This document shows positions 1-9,532 of a DNA stretch of 64,000 nt, piece by piece. The DNA comes from a bacterium. GTDB taxonomy: Bacteria > Armatimonadota > Zipacnadia > Zipacnadales > UBA11051. Positions within the stretch are counted from its first letter, which is position 1, and each line of letters begins with the position of its first letter. The notes below the pieces were generated by a model that was not told the DNA's origin, ran no database searches, and worked only from the letters and a program-made list of their open reading frames with translations. A program made the translations under genes and the position numbers. The DNA is taken from contig JAUVVY010000005.1 of assembly GCA_030604405.1 (NCBI GenBank), forward strand, positions 85,935-149,934, read 5' to 3'.

Positions 1-1709
1 TCCGAGACCTTCTGAATAGACTGCAGCCCCTCTTGTACCGCCCCGGTGGCGGTCAGCGCTCGAGCGGTGCCATCCACCGACTGCTCCATCGGGGCCTGCA
101 TAGCCTTGATCTGCTCATCAACCCCTCCGAGCACCTGTCCGGCCTCCTGGGCGTTGCTGCGGGCCTGCTCAGCCAACCCCCGCACTTCCTCGGCGACCAC
201 TGCAAAGCCTCGGCCCGCCTCGCCGGCGCGAGCCGCCTCAATCGCTGCATTCAGAGCCAGAAGGTTGGTCTGGGCCGCGATATCTTCGATGTTGCCGGCG
301 ATCTGGTTGACTTGCTCTGACATCTCTGCGAGCTGCTCCAGTTGTTGCTGGGCGGCACTGAGCACCTCTTGTACCTGGGTCATGACGGTCGCTACTTCAC
401 CCGCCTGGTTCAAGCCTTGCGCGCTCTGTTCCACCACTTGGCCCGCCTGCTCGCCGACCTGGCCGGAGGCCTCGCCCACATTCTGGGCTATGCCGGTCAC
501 TTCCTGAGCGGCTGCGGCCATGCCTTCCAGCGCTTCCCTGACAGCGTTACTGGCGTCGCGGACTTGGCCGCTTACGTCCAGCACTGCCTCGCTGGTCGCA
601 ACAATCTGCTCCATGTCAGTGGCCACTTCTCCTGAGATGCCGGCAACTTCCTGGGCAATTGAGGCAATTTCAACGACAGCCTCACTGGCTTGCTGGGCCG
701 CCTCCACCTGCTTCTCAGAGCCCGCGGCCACCTGCTGAATGGAAGAGGCCATTTCCTGGCTGCCAGCCGAGACCTGCTGCGCAACTGACGCCTGCTGTTC
801 GCTGGCAGTGGCCAGTGTCGCGCTGATGTCTAGTATGTTGCGCTCCACTTCCACCTGGTCGGTGATGTCGCGCACAAGTTCGAAGCCGTGGGTGATCTCG
901 CCAGCGGCATTGCGGATAGCGCCAGCGGCGGCCAGCAAGGGGATTTTCTTACCCGCGCGGTTGGTCATCGTCACCCGCGCGCCGGTGATTACCTCGCCGG
1001 TGCGGAAGCACTGCTGAAGAGCGCAGTTCGTTTGACAGATGTCGCTCTTGAACACCTCACTGCATCTCATCTTGCCCTCGACTTCTTCTCTGGAGTAGCC
1101 GGACGCCGCCGCGCAGGCGTCGTTCATCCAGGTGATCGTCAGGTCGCGGTCAGCCACAAACATCGGCTCCGAGATGCCCTCGAGGATGTTGGAGTAGTAC
1201 TCCTCACGCGCCGCGATCTCATTCTCTCTTTCTACATCTGTGGTGATATCGCGGACCAACTCGAAGCCGCCAATGAGCTCGCCAGCGTCGTCGTGAATAG
1301 CGCCGGCGGCCGCGGCCAGGGGAACCTCCTGGCCGGCTCGGTCAGTCATCGTCACCCGCGCGCCGCCGATCGTTTCACCGGTGCGGAAACAATGCTGCAG
1401 GGCGCAGTTGGTCTCGCAAATGTCGGCATTGAACAGATCCCTGCATTGCATCTTGCCTTCGACTTCATCTCTGGAGTAGCCTGTCAACTCCGCGCAGGCG
1501 TCGTTCATCCAGATGACTTGCAGGTCCTCGCCGGCCACGAACATCGGCTCCGAGACCGCCTCGATGATGTTTATACAGTGCTCGGCTATATTGCTGCCCC
1601 GGTCCTGGCTCGCCTTCGCCTCGTCTGTCGCCTGGGTATTCGCGGCACTCGAACTTGACTTCTTGCTTGACTTCTTGGCACGAGTCTTCTTCTTACTGGT
1701 AGTGGCCAT
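1..1709 (-). CDS. Soluble methyl-accepting chemotaxis protein with two Cys-rich PAS domains (C-terminus cut by window edge)
   Basis: The frame is open from an ATG preceded by AAAGGAGG to the window edge, giving 569 residues without a stop. After a Lys/Ser-rich start come two homologous PAS domains (about residues 40-160 and 165-285), each with the pattern C-x8-C-x3-C-x4-C just after an EGKM motif. A long helical MCP signalling region follows, with the family's conserved stretch ([19 protein letters not shown] and [15 protein letters not shown]). No membrane segment is visible, so it should be a cytoplasmic receptor that senses an internal cue and signals to CheA/CheW. The paired cysteines suggest redox or metal sensing, but this is inference. 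The distal end of the signalling domain lies outside the window, and no other chemotaxis gene is seen. Confidence 0.93.
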   Translation of the reverse strand, partial: MATTSKKKTRAKKSSKKSSSSAANTQATDEAKASQDRGSNIAEHCINIIEAVSEPMFVAGEDLQVIWMNDACAELTGYSRDEVEGKMQCRDLFNADICETNCALQHCFRTGETIGGARVTMTDRAGQEVPLAAAAGAIHDDAGELIGGFELVRDITTDVERENEIAAREEYYSNILEGISEPMFVADRDLTITWMNDACAAASGYSREEVEGKMRCSEVFKSDICQTNCALQQCFRTGEVITGARVTMTNRAGKKIPLLAAAGAIRNAAGEITHGFELVRDITDQVEVERNILDISATLATASEQQASVAQQVSAGSQEMASSIQQVAAGSEKQVEAAQQASEAVVEIASIAQEVAGISGEVATDMEQIVATSEAVLDVSGQVRDASNAVREALEGMAAAAQEVTGIAQNVGEASGQVGEQAGQVVEQSAQGLNQAGEVATVMTQVQEVLSAAQQQLEQLAEMSEQVNQIAGNIEDIAAQTNLLALNAAIEAARAGEAGRGFAVVAEEVRGLAEQARSNAQEAGQVLGGVDEQIKAMQAPMEQSVDGTARALTATGAVQEGLQSIQKVS

Positions 1710-2449
1710 CACGTAATCCTCCTTTAGGTATTTGCTTTGAGCATATGGCTGCGAGACTGTGCAGCCATTGGTATGGGCAAGAGCGGCTGCCTAAAGAGTC
1801 TGGTGGCGGCGATCGGCCGACAGCCCTGATACCCAGTCGCCTTCGTAGCCCCCTGGTACTAGCCTCAAATTGAGTACCTGTCATGCCGATCCACTCCCCT
1901 GACGATCCTAGCAAGTTGTGTCATTGATACGAAACAGCATCGGTACCTAATGGCCCGCAGTTGGAGAAGTAGGTTACCTCTGCTCGCTCGGCCGCTATGA
2001 ACCCGGATAGTCATTGCCACCAGCTCTGGTTGCTGCTACAGCTCGATTTATACCCGTCGCTTGGGGCCTCAGGGGATTGCTGTGCGTACATATCTCGGTT
2101 ATGTCTATCGAGATAATGTAGATGTACGGCCAGCAATTTTCATGCCTATTTGCATTCTTTGGAGAAACCTCAATATGATTCTTATCATCCGGGGAAAAAT
2201 ACGTCTGACGCAGCAAAGCTGACACTGGCCGATTTGCAGGTGGCTGGCGCGATCACGACGAGACGACACCAACAGATCAACGATGAGGACTTGCACGTGT
2301 TTGTGGATGCAGAAAGGCAACTGGCCGCAGGGCACTGGCTTTCGGTAGCAACGCTGCAGGTACGGCGGGCCGGCACAAGGAAAAAGAAGACTGTTCGTCG
2401 GCCCATCGAATGATTCTTGCAGGACAATCCAACGCCGGGGAGGCCGGAT
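1710..2449. other. Intergenic region between divergent genes, nothing recognised
   Basis: About 740 bases separate the chemoreceptor start from the dehydrogenase start. Short frames on both strands lack convincing ribosome sites and protein-like composition. No repeat, RNA gene or riboswitch was recognised. It should contain the promoters of both flanking, divergently transcribed genes. Confidence 0.5.
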
Positions 2450-3421
2450 ATGAGCAGCTTCAAAGTTGTGGTAACGGATTATGTTTTCCCCAACCTGGAG
2501 CCGGAGAAAGAGATATTGAGTGAGGTCGGCGCTGAGCTGGTGGCCGGACACTGTGAGACCAAACAGGAAGCTATCGAGTTGGTCCCCGGTGCCGACGCGG
2601 TGCTCAACACCTACTATGGCCCGATCGACGGCGACGTGATGGATGCGATGCCGGAGTGTCGGATTATCGTGCGCTACGGCGTCGGCGTGGACACGATAGA
2701 CATCCCGGCGGCGACAAACAGAGGGATCATGGTCGCCAATGTCCCCGACTACTGTGTGGATGAAGTATCGGACCAGGCAGTGACCATGACGCTGGCGCTG
2801 CTGCGAAAACTCCGCCAGGCGGATCGCATGGTGCGTAGCGGCGAATGGGCCCTGGCCGAACTCAAGCCGATGCGGCGCATCAGTACGCTGACGGTGGGCA
2901 TAATCGGCCTCGGCAGGATAGGGAGGGCTATCGCCGCCAAGATTTCACCCTTCGGCCCGCGCATCATCTACTGCGATCCCTACGCGGACAGCAGCGCTAC
3001 GCCGGAACTGACCAGTGTAGAACTCGGTGAGCTGCTGCGGACATCCGACGCCATAATCATCCAGGCGCCGTCCACGCCCCAGACGCGGCACATGCTCGAT
3101 GCGGATGCTTTCGCGGCGATGGAGCGCAAGCCGGTGATAATCAACTGTGCGCGCGGCGATCTGATTGACACCGACGCGCTGGTGAAGGCCCTGGAGCAGG
3201 GGCAGGTCTCCGGCGCGGGTCTGGACGTGATCGAGAATACGCCGCCGCTGCCCGAGGACCATCCGCTCTTGATGTTCGACAATGTTATCCTCACACCTCA
3301 TTCCGCGTGGTTCTCAGGCGACGCGCTTGATGCTCTGCAGCGCCTGGGGGCTATGGAAGTGGCCAGGGCCCTCAAAGGTGAGCAGCCCAGGCACCTGCTC
3401 AACCCGGAAGTCCTGGAGTGA
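2450..3421 (+). CDS. D-isomer specific 2-hydroxyacid dehydrogenase (CtBP/SerA-like)
   Basis: This 323-residue protein has the expected family length. It should interconvert a 2-hydroxy acid and a 2-oxo acid with NAD(H). The Rossmann motif GIIGLGRIGRAIA lies near residue 150, followed by NCARGDLIDTDAL with the substrate-binding Arg, the ENTPPLPEDHPL segment with the catalytic Glu, and PHSAWFS with the catalytic His. The ending PHSAWFSGDA resembles C-terminal-binding-protein-like dehydrogenases rather than classical SerA. The ATG at MSSFKVVVTDYVF was chosen because GGGGAGG precedes it; an upstream TTG would add 11 residues without support. A fumarylacetoacetase-family gene follows on the same strand, so the two may act on a shared acidic substrate. 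The exact substrate is unknown. Confidence 0.9.
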   Translation: MSSFKVVVTDYVFPNLEPEKEILSEVGAELVAGHCETKQEAIELVPGADAVLNTYYGPIDGDVMDAMPECRIIVRYGVGVDTIDIPAATNRGIMVANVPDYCVDEVSDQAVTMTLALLRKLRQADRMVRSGEWALAELKPMRRISTLTVGIIGLGRIGRAIAAKISPFGPRIIYCDPYADSSATPELTSVELGELLRTSDAIIIQAPSTPQTRHMLDADAFAAMERKPVIINCARGDLIDTDALVKALEQGQVSGAGLDVIENTPPLPEDHPLLMFDNVILTPHSAWFSGDALDALQRLGAMEVARALKGEQPRHLLNPEVLE

Positions 3422-3484
3422 GATTGCCTGCAGCACCGCCGTTTTCCGAGATGCCAACACTATCTGCGAAGGTGGAGACAAGCA

Positions 3485-4270
3485 ATGAAAATAGCCAGGT
3501 ATGTTTCACGTGAAACATTAAGCTATGGGATAATCCAAGAAGACAAAGTGGCTGCAATCAAAGGGGAGCCATGGGACAGAGTAGAGGAAACGGGGGAGCA
3601 GTATCCACTGGTGGAGGTGAAGCTACTGTCTCCGGTGCAGCCGCCGGACGTTTTCGCCATCGGGATCAATTACAAGGGCCACGCGGATGAGACCGGCTTT
3701 GAATACCCGCCGGCCCCCGTCATTTTCCTGAAGGCCACCAGCTCAGTCGTCGGCCCGGGTGACGACATCATATTGCCCGCGATGGCCCCGGATGAAGTGG
3801 ACTACGAGGCCGAGCTGGTGATCGTCATAGGGCAGCCCTGTCGCAAGGTGTCGCAGGAGGAGGCGCTGGATTACGTGCTGGGCTACACCTGCGGCAATGA
3901 TGTCAGCGCCCGCGATTGCCAGCTCAGGCATGACAGCCAATGGGCCAGGGGCAAGAGCTTTGACACCTTCTGTCCGCTGGGGCCGTGGATCGAGACCGAT
4001 ATGGACCCTGACAATGCCGACATCGGCCTCAGGCTCAATGGCGAGATAATGCAGGACTCCAATACCAATGATCTGATCTTTTCCTGCGCGGAATTGGTAA
4101 GCTACTGCTCGCAAGTGGCCACTTTGCGCCCTGGCACAGTGATTGTGAGCGGGACGCCTTCGGGGGTGGGTTTCACTCGCCAGCCACCGGTATTCCTGCG
4201 CCCCGGCGACAAAGTGGAAGTCATCATTGAGGGTATCGGCGTGCTTGAGAACACTGTCGTTGAGGAATAG
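3485..4270 (+). CDS. Fumarylacetoacetate hydrolase (FAH) family protein
   Basis: The protein has 261 residues, normal for the short FAH-domain family of C-C hydrolases, decarboxylases and isomerases of 2-oxo acids. The motif FAIGINYKGHADE, the acidic metal site DYEAELVIVIG (Glu at about 108 and 110), GNDVSARDCQ and KSFDTFCPLGPW are all present and in family order, and GTPSGVGF closes the fold. GGTGGAG precedes the ATG. The gene sits 63 bases after the 2-hydroxyacid dehydrogenase, suggesting joint action on a sugar-acid or aromatic breakdown product; the substrate cannot be told. Codons 6-11 contain a perfect parS palindrome, listed separately. Confidence 0.92.
   Translation: MKIARYVSRETLSYGIIQEDKVAAIKGEPWDRVEETGEQYPLVEVKLLSPVQPPDVFAIGINYKGHADETGFEYPPAPVIFLKATSSVVGPGDDIILPAMAPDEVDYEAELVIVIGQPCRKVSQEEALDYVLGYTCGNDVSARDCQLRHDSQWARGKSFDTFCPLGPWIETDMDPDNADIGLRLNGEIMQDSNTNDLIFSCAELVSYCSQVATLRPGTVIVSGTPSGVGFTRQPPVFLRPGDKVEVIIEGIGVLENTVVEE
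3502..3517. promoter_or_regulatory. parS: Perfect parS (ParB/Spo0J binding) palindrome inside a gene
   Basis: The 16 bases TGTTTCACGTGAAACA are a perfect palindrome and match the bacterial chromosomal parS consensus exactly. ParB dimers load at such sites to build the segregation complex, usually close to the replication origin and often within coding sequence. Here the site spans codons 6-11 (Y-V-S-R-E-T) of the FAH-family gene. A random exact match is very unlikely in GC-rich DNA. No parA, parB, dnaA or oriC is visible nearby, so proximity to the origin is inferred, not seen. Confidence 0.8.
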
Positions 4271-4282
4271 GTGCCCAGGAAA

Positions 4283-4321
4283 TACGACCGAAGAATGTGC
4301 AGCGTTAGAAGGAGGTTCGCT
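4283..4321 (+). repeat. Duplicated leader with ribosome site, copy 1 (HEAT gene 1)
   Basis: This leader, containing GTTAGAAGGAGGTT, recurs almost base for base before the third HEAT gene at 6549. The similarity continues into both coding regions for roughly 100 bases. The two genes therefore share a recent common origin including their translation signal. Confidence 0.85.
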
Positions 4322-5503
4322 ATGTGGCCATTCAGACCCAACATTGAGAAGATGGAAAAGAGGGGAAATGTGCGCGGTCTCATCAATGCACTCAAAAACA
4401 GCGACGACGATGTGCGCTCGTGGGCCGCGGAGGCGCTGGGACACATCGGCGATGCGCGGGCCGTGGAGCCGCTGTGTGAGGCCCTGAAAGACAGGGATGA
4501 GTTTGTGCGCCAGGTCGCCGCGTGGGCGCTGGTGGAGATCGGCGATGCGCGAGCCGTGGAGCCGCTGTGCGAGGCCCTCAAAGATAGCGACGACGATGTG
4601 CGCGGGAACGGCGCGCGGGCGCTGGGGCGGATTGGCGATGCGCGGGCCGTGGCGGCACTCTGTGAGGTCCTTAGAGACAGCGAGCGCATGGTGTGCTACC
4701 ACGCCGCGGAGGCGCTGGGGCTGATCGGCGATGTGCGAGCCGTGGAGCCGCTGTGTGAGGCTCTGAAAGAGAGCAAGTGCTATAGGTACGATGTGGCCTC
4801 GGGCGCCGCGAGGGCACTGGGGAGAATCGGCGATGCGCGGGCCGTGGAGCCGCTGTGTGTGGTCCTCAAAGACAGCTTTGGCAATGTGAACTCGGCTGCT
4901 GTGCAGGCGCTGGGGGCGATCGGCGATGCGCGGGCGGTGGAGCCGCTGTGTCAGGGCCTCAAAGACAGCGGGAGCTATGTGCGCTCGGCCGTCGCGCACG
5001 CGCTGGGAGAAATTGGCGATGCGCGGGTCGTGGAGCCGCTGTGTGAGGCCCTCAAAGATAGCGAGCGCTATGTGCGCGAGGCCGCCGCGGAGGCGCTGGT
5101 CAAGATCGGTGCTCCGGCCGTGGAGGCACTCTGTGAGGCCCTCAAACGCACCGAGTCGTGTGTGCGCCGGGCCGCCGCGGAGGCGCTGGGGCAGATCGGC
5201 GATCCCCGGGCCGTGGAGCCACTCTGTGAGGCGCTGGGAGACAACTACTGGCTTGTGCTCCCGGCCGCCGTGCAGGCGCTGGTCAAGATCGGTGCTCCGG
5301 CCGTGGGGCCGCTGTGTGAGGCCCTCAAAGATAGCGACTGGCGTGTGCGCTCGGATGCCGCGTGGGCGCTGGGGCGGGTCGGCGATAGGCGAGCCGTGGA
5401 TCCACTGCGTGAGAGGGCGCGCAAAGACGTGCACACCGATGTCCGCGAGGCCGCCGAGGAGGCGCTCCACGACATTCGCTTGCGCGGCGACGGAACCGTG
5501 TAG
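4322..5503 (+). CDS. HEAT-repeat (PBS-lyase type) protein 1
   Basis: The 393-residue protein is almost entirely tandem repeats of about 31 residues (93 bases) with the core pattern [16 protein letters not shown] followed by a second helix ending in AALG-IG. These are EZ-HEAT/PBS-lyase-like repeats that form a curved helical solenoid used as a binding scaffold. No catalytic domain, signal peptide or membrane segment is seen. The start is the ATG with AGAAGGAGG eight bases upstream. It begins 51 bases after the FAH gene, so co-transcription is possible. The N-terminus (MWPFRPNI) matches that of the third HEAT gene. Its partner is unknown. Confidence 0.88.
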   Translation: MWPFRPNIEKMEKRGNVRGLINALKNSDDDVRSWAAEALGHIGDARAVEPLCEALKDRDEFVRQVAAWALVEIGDARAVEPLCEALKDSDDDVRGNGARALGRIGDARAVAALCEVLRDSERMVCYHAAEALGLIGDVRAVEPLCEALKESKCYRYDVASGAARALGRIGDARAVEPLCVVLKDSFGNVNSAAVQALGAIGDARAVEPLCQGLKDSGSYVRSAVAHALGEIGDARVVEPLCEALKDSERYVREAAAEALVKIGAPAVEALCEALKRTESCVRRAAAEALGQIGDPRAVEPLCEALGDNYWLVLPAAVQALVKIGAPAVGPLCEALKDSDWRVRSDAAWALGRVGDRRAVDPLRERARKDVHTDVREAAEEALHDIRLRGDGTV

Positions 5504-5620
5504 GCGTGGCACGCTGTGGCAAGAGGGGGGGCGACTCGCGCGGCATCGCGGGGTGCCGTCGCTATGGAGGTGGCGTGTGAGGCGCTCAAGGACAGCTACG
5601 CCGATGTGCGCTCGGCCGCC
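5501..5620 (+). repeat. Direct repeat spanning a HEAT gene end, gap and next gene start, copy 1
   Basis: The stop codon of HEAT gene 1, the 60-base gap and the first codons of HEAT gene 2 recur with high identity at 6317-6440. There the second copy ends in a truncated reading frame. This shows a tandem duplication of a whole gene unit. Confidence 0.85.
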
Positions 5621-6319
5621 TCGGAGGCGCTGGGAAAGATCGGCGATGGGCGGGCCGTGGAGCTCTTGCTTGAGGCCCTCAAAGATAGCCACGACGATGT
5701 GCGCTGGGCCGCCGCGAGGGCGCTGGGAGAGATCGGCGATGCGCGAGCCGTGGAGCCGCTATGTGAGGCGCTGAAACAGAGTCACGGCTCTGTGCGCTTG
5801 GTCCCCGCGTACGCGCTGGGGAAGATCGGCGATGCGCGAGCCGTGGAGCCGCTCATTGAGGCCCTGAAAGACAGGAGGGAGGATCTGCGCTCGGCCGCCG
5901 CGTGGGCGCTGGGAAAGATCCGCGATCCGCGAGTCGTGGAGCCGCTGTGTGAGGCGCTGAAAGACAGCCACAGCGATGTGCGGTACAGGGGCGCGGAGGC
6001 GCTGGCGCGGATCGGCGATGGGCGGGCCGTGGAGCCGCTGTGTGAGGCGCTGAAAGACAACGAAGCCAATGTGCGCTCGGCCGCCGCGAAGGCGCTGGGG
6101 CAGATCGGCGATGCGGGAGCCGTGGAGCCGCTGTGTGAGGCCCTCAAAGACAACACCTATTTCGTGCGCCGGGACGCCGCGTGGGCGCTGGGCAAGATCG
6201 GCGATGCGCGAGCCGTGGAGGCGCTCCGTGAGGCCCTCAAAGACAGCGACGGCGAAGTGCGTTTGGCCGCTCGCGAGGCGCTTAACGAGATTCGCGCGCG
6301 CCGCGACGCAACTGTGTAG
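5564..6319 (+). CDS. HEAT-repeat protein 2
   Basis: The 251-residue protein consists of eight 31-residue HEAT repeats and ends in the same way as protein 1 (an acidic/basic last repeat followed by Thr-Val and stop). The ATG start (MEVACEALKDS) drops the reader in mid-repeat. An in-frame GTG 48 bases upstream is an alternative, and neither has a strong ribosome site. The gene therefore looks like a duplicate that lost the MWPF-type N-terminus. It may be translated by coupling with gene 1, or it may be a decaying copy. Confidence 0.75.
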   Translation: MEVACEALKDSYADVRSAASEALGKIGDGRAVELLLEALKDSHDDVRWAAARALGEIGDARAVEPLCEALKQSHGSVRLVPAYALGKIGDARAVEPLIEALKDRREDLRSAAAWALGKIRDPRVVEPLCEALKDSHSDVRYRGAEALARIGDGRAVEPLCEALKDNEANVRSAAAKALGQIGDAGAVEPLCEALKDNTYFVRRDAAWALGKIGDARAVEALREALKDSDGEVRLAAREALNEIRARRDATV

Positions 6320-6440
6320 GCGTGCCACGCTCTAGCAGCAAGAGGAGAGGCGACTCGCGCGGCATCGCTGGGTGCCGTCGCTATGGAGGTGGTGTGTGAG
6401 GCCCTCAAGGACAGCTACGCCGATGTGCGCTCGGCCGCCG
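6317..6440 (+). repeat. Direct repeat spanning a HEAT gene end, gap and truncated gene start, copy 2
   Basis: This is the second copy of the block at 5501-5620, with small insertions in the gap. It covers the stop codon of HEAT gene 2 and the first codons of the truncated copy. Confidence 0.85.
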
Positions 6441-6451
6441 CGTCGGGATGA
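6383..6451 (+). pseudogene. Truncated HEAT-repeat gene (22 codons)
   Basis: It starts like HEAT gene 2 (MEVVCEALKDSYADVRSAA) but meets a TGA after 22 codons, where similarity to the other copies also ends. The following 130 bases are AT-richer and do not encode HEAT repeats. It is best read as the stump of a duplicated gene. Confidence 0.75.
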
Positions 6452-6548
6452 GGTTGCTTTGCTAAACACAACATGGTGGGTTGGCCGCAAGGGCAGCACA
6501 ATCGCCTTTTTCGAGCATGCAGTGTCTCAAAGTGTTTGATACAATGCG

Positions 6549-6587
6549 TACGACCGAAGAATGTGCAGCGTTAGAAGGAGGTTAGCT
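6549..6587 (+). repeat. Duplicated leader with ribosome site, copy 2 (HEAT gene 3)
   Basis: This is the second copy of the leader at 4283-4321, carrying the same GTTAGAAGGAGGTT ribosome site. Confidence 0.85.
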
Positions 6588-7892
6588 ATGTGGCCATTCA
6601 AACCCAACATCTGGAAGATGAAAAAGAGGGGGAACGTGCGCGGTCTCATCAAGGCACTCAAGAACAGGGACGAGTATGTGCGTCGGAAGGCCGCGAAGGC
6701 GCTGAGGAAAATCGGCGGTCGGCGGGCCGTGGGGCCGCTGTGCGAGGCCCTCAAAGACAGCGACGACCGTGTGCGCCGGAACGCTGCCGGGGCGCTGGGG
6801 GAGATCGGCGCTCCGGCCGTGGAGCGGCTGTGTGTGGCCCTAAAGGACAGCAACTGGCATGTGCGCTCGTACGGCGCGTGGGCGCTGGGGCGGATCGGCG
6901 ATGCGCGAGCTGTGGAGCCGCTGTGTGAGGCCCTGAAAGACAGGCCCTTCCAGGTGCGCTCGTACGCCGCGTGGGCACTGGGGCAGACCGGCGATGCGCG
7001 AGCCGTGGAGCCGCTGTGTGAGGCCCTCAAAGACAGCGACGCCAATGTGCGCTGGCGCGCCGCGAGGGTACTGGGGCAGATCGGCGATGCGCCAGCCGTG
7101 GAGCCGCTGTGTAAGGCCCTCAAAGACAGCGACCGCTATGTGCGCTTGGCCGCGGCGAGGGCGCTGGGGCAGATCGGCGATGCGCGGGCCGTGAAGCCGC
7201 TGCTTGAGGCCCTGAAAGACACCAAGGAGGATGTGCGCACGCACGCCGCGGAGGCGCTGGTCAAGATCGGCGCTCCGGCCGTGGAGCCGCTATGCGAGGC
7301 GCTCAACGGAGGCTTCCCGCATACGCGGGGCCTGGCCGCGTATGCGCTGGGGCAGATCGGCGATGCGCGAGCCGTGGAGCCGCTATCTGAGGCCCTGAAA
7401 GACAGGCACGCCGATGTGCGCTCGGCTACCGCGGAGGCGCTGCTCAAGATGCGGGCGCTGGACGCGCTTGTGGCCGTACTCACCGTCCCGGACACGGAGG
7501 TATGTAGGGACCTTCTGTACGTCCTCGCCACTACCGAAGATGTGTGGGCTGAGAAGCCCCTTCGGGCCACGCTTGAGAGCGGCCATCAAGCTGCTCGCGA
7601 CGCGGCCTCGCGGGCGCTTCGGTGCTGGGAGCGACCCAACATTCCTATCGGCACGTCTCAGGCCGACGTGAAAGCCCTGCTGGGCGAGCCGCACGCCGCG
7701 GCCACAGGTACCGACTTACTCGCGGCGACGCGAAAGGACCGCGCCCGCTGGGTCGGAACGAGTGCCGCCGTGGACAGGGTGGAGTCCTTGTGGGCAGAAC
7801 TGGGTACCTGGCGCTACAAGTTTGACGATACAACGTACGAGATACGCTTCGAGAGTGGCAGGGTACACAGCGTGTCGAAATATCCGACGTGA
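6588..7892 (+). CDS. HEAT-repeat protein 3 with C-terminal SmpA/BamE-like domain
   Basis: The 434-residue protein begins MWPFKPNI, like HEAT protein 1. About eleven EZ-HEAT repeats follow, the last two degenerate (residues about 300-340). The final 85 residues are different: they start with [17 protein letters not shown] and end with [19 protein letters not shown]. This is the pattern of SmpA/OmlA (BamE-like) domains, where a 'G-x-s-x-x-x-V-x-x-l-l-G-x-P' helix pair is followed by beta strands. The domain call is by motif only. No lipoprotein signal is present, so it is probably cytoplasmic. A strong GGAGG precedes the ATG. Confidence 0.85.
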   Translation: MWPFKPNIWKMKKRGNVRGLIKALKNRDEYVRRKAAKALRKIGGRRAVGPLCEALKDSDDRVRRNAAGALGEIGAPAVERLCVALKDSNWHVRSYGAWALGRIGDARAVEPLCEALKDRPFQVRSYAAWALGQTGDARAVEPLCEALKDSDANVRWRAARVLGQIGDAPAVEPLCKALKDSDRYVRLAAARALGQIGDARAVKPLLEALKDTKEDVRTHAAEALVKIGAPAVEPLCEALNGGFPHTRGLAAYALGQIGDARAVEPLSEALKDRHADVRSATAEALLKMRALDALVAVLTVPDTEVCRDLLYVLATTEDVWAEKPLRATLESGHQAARDAASRALRCWERPNIPIGTSQADVKALLGEPHAAATGTDLLAATRKDRARWVGTSAAVDRVESLWAELGTWRYKFDDTTYEIRFESGRVHSVSKYPT

Positions 7893-8152
7893 ATCTTTGA
7901 GGGCAGCATGCGGCGGCACTCGGCTTTGCCTTTGGTAAACCGTATCCAGTCCGCCCCGTGCAGATCGGGCCTTCTCATCGAAAGAGCGCAACGCAGAATG
8001 GCAGTGACAACGATCACGTGCTCCGGCAGTGGCACATGCACGTTGAGTGGCAAATGACTAAGAATGCCGCGAAATGAGTAGTGGTTGAACAGAGACGCGC
8101 TGGAACCCATGCGGGCGCTTTCACTAGCTTGACTGAGAAAAGGGTGTGTGAA

Positions 8153-9457
8153 ATGAGCAATGTGCCGATGACAAGGCCGGAAGAGGCGCTGGCGATTCAT
8201 GAACAGCACTATGGGCACTCGGTCACCTTCGTCGGGTTGGAGGGCGGCCGGATACTCGAATCCACCGGCGCAGAATTCCTCTACAGCGATGACGGGGGGA
8301 TAACGTGGTCTGAGCCGTATCCGGCTCTTGACGAGAATGGGCAGCAGTTGCAGGGCCACTGCGCCTCACTGGTCAATCTCTCTGGCGACGCGATCGGGCT
8401 GGCAACGTTGCGCTACAGGCCCGAATCCACCAATCAGTATGACACCGAGATGGTCTTCAGGACCTCGGAAGACCAGGGCCATACCTGGTCGCCGCCGAGG
8501 GTGATGAACCAGTGCCTGCTGCGCGCCCATGCTCTGCAGGACGTGATGATACGGACCGTGTCGGGGCGCATCATTCTGCCGGTCTATTTCGCCGTCGGTC
8601 AGGGCAGTTGGCACGAGCAGGGCAAACCGTTTGTGGGAGGCTATCTCAACGGCAATTTCGTCTCGACCGACGCGCATTTCCTCGACCCCCACTTCTGCGG
8701 CAGCTATGTGGTGTACAGCGACGACGAGGGCGCTACGTGGCAACCCAACAGCGATGGGGAGCTGTTCGTCGTCAGGGAGTTCGGCGGGCCATCGGAGAGC
8801 GCACCGGAGCCGGCGGTGGTGGAGGTCGAGCCGGGCAAGCTGATGATGATCGTGCGGACCGGGCTGGGGCGGCTGTTCCAGGCCTGGTCTGATGACAATG
8901 GCGAGAGCTGGTCACGGCTGCAGCCGACGCAACTGGCAGGTACTCAGGCACCGGGGCAACTCCGCAAGTTCCCGCAGACCGGCCATCTTCTGGTAGTCTG
9001 GACCCAGCAAAGCGAGCGGGAGATACGCGAGGGCTTCATCCGGACGCGGCTGTCGTCGGCCATCAGCAGAAACGGTGGCGGGCTGTGGGAGCACTTCCAG
9101 AATGTGGAATCGCTGCACGAGGCGACCCACGTCGAGCCAGGCCCGATCTACCAGGTCCGACCCGAGGGCTGTTATGCGGTGCACCCAGAGGTGCCCGCGT
9201 CCGAGGTTGAGGCCGAGTATGCAGTGCCTTTGCCGGAAGGCTACGGTCGCTGGGCGTATCCCTCGGCATTCGTCGCCGAGGACCGCGTGCTGATTTCCCA
9301 CACCTACTCGCTACACGACAGCGTCACCGGGGAGGTCGTCAACCCGGGCACAAGCAAGCTGAAGGTGCTGCCGATCTCGTGGTTCTACGGCGGGGACGAT
9401 CCCGCACGGGAAAGCGGCCTGCTCAAGAAGATCGAAGACCAGGCACCCAAGCCGTGA
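8153..9457 (+). CDS. Sialidase-family (BNR/Asp-box) protein
   Basis: The 434-residue protein carries four Asp boxes of the form S-x-D-x-G-x-x-W (about residues 45-52, 105-112, 189-196 and 246-253), marking a six-bladed sialidase propeller. Arginines in VSGRIILPV and MMIVRTGLG could form part of a carboxylate-binding site, but the complete sialidase triad cannot be confirmed. No signal peptide is seen at the ATG (MSNVPMTRPEE), so it looks cytoplasmic, as in many 'exo-alpha-sialidase' annotations of environmental genomes. An N-acetylneuraminate-lyase-like gene follows, which supports work on a sialic-acid-like or other sugar-acid substrate. Confidence 0.8.
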   Translation: MSNVPMTRPEEALAIHEQHYGHSVTFVGLEGGRILESTGAEFLYSDDGGITWSEPYPALDENGQQLQGHCASLVNLSGDAIGLATLRYRPESTNQYDTEMVFRTSEDQGHTWSPPRVMNQCLLRAHALQDVMIRTVSGRIILPVYFAVGQGSWHEQGKPFVGGYLNGNFVSTDAHFLDPHFCGSYVVYSDDEGATWQPNSDGELFVVREFGGPSESAPEPAVVEVEPGKLMMIVRTGLGRLFQAWSDDNGESWSRLQPTQLAGTQAPGQLRKFPQTGHLLVVWTQQSEREIREGFIRTRLSSAISRNGGGLWEHFQNVESLHEATHVEPGPIYQVRPEGCYAVHPEVPASEVEAEYAVPLPEGYGRWAYPSAFVAEDRVLISHTYSLHDSVTGEVVNPGTSKLKVLPISWFYGGDDPARESGLLKKIEDQAPKP

Positions 9458-9532
9458 GCGCGGTGGCATCTACGAGCGGTGGACGGATCTTGCTACCGAA
9501 GTCTCGGGGTAACTACTCACGTTGTGGCTTGG

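Noticed and set aside
2105..2551. Minus-strand 148-codon and plus-strand 87-codon frames before the dehydrogenase
   Set aside because: They overlap each other, lack ribosome sites and have no recognisable protein pattern; the minus-strand one also overlaps the dehydrogenase start.
3743..5692. A 649-codon open frame on the minus strand across the FAH and HEAT genes
   Set aside because: Its product is a periodic [20 protein letters not shown] repeat, which is the reverse image of the 93-base HEAT repeat. The plus-strand genes have ribosome sites and family matches; the antisense frame has neither.
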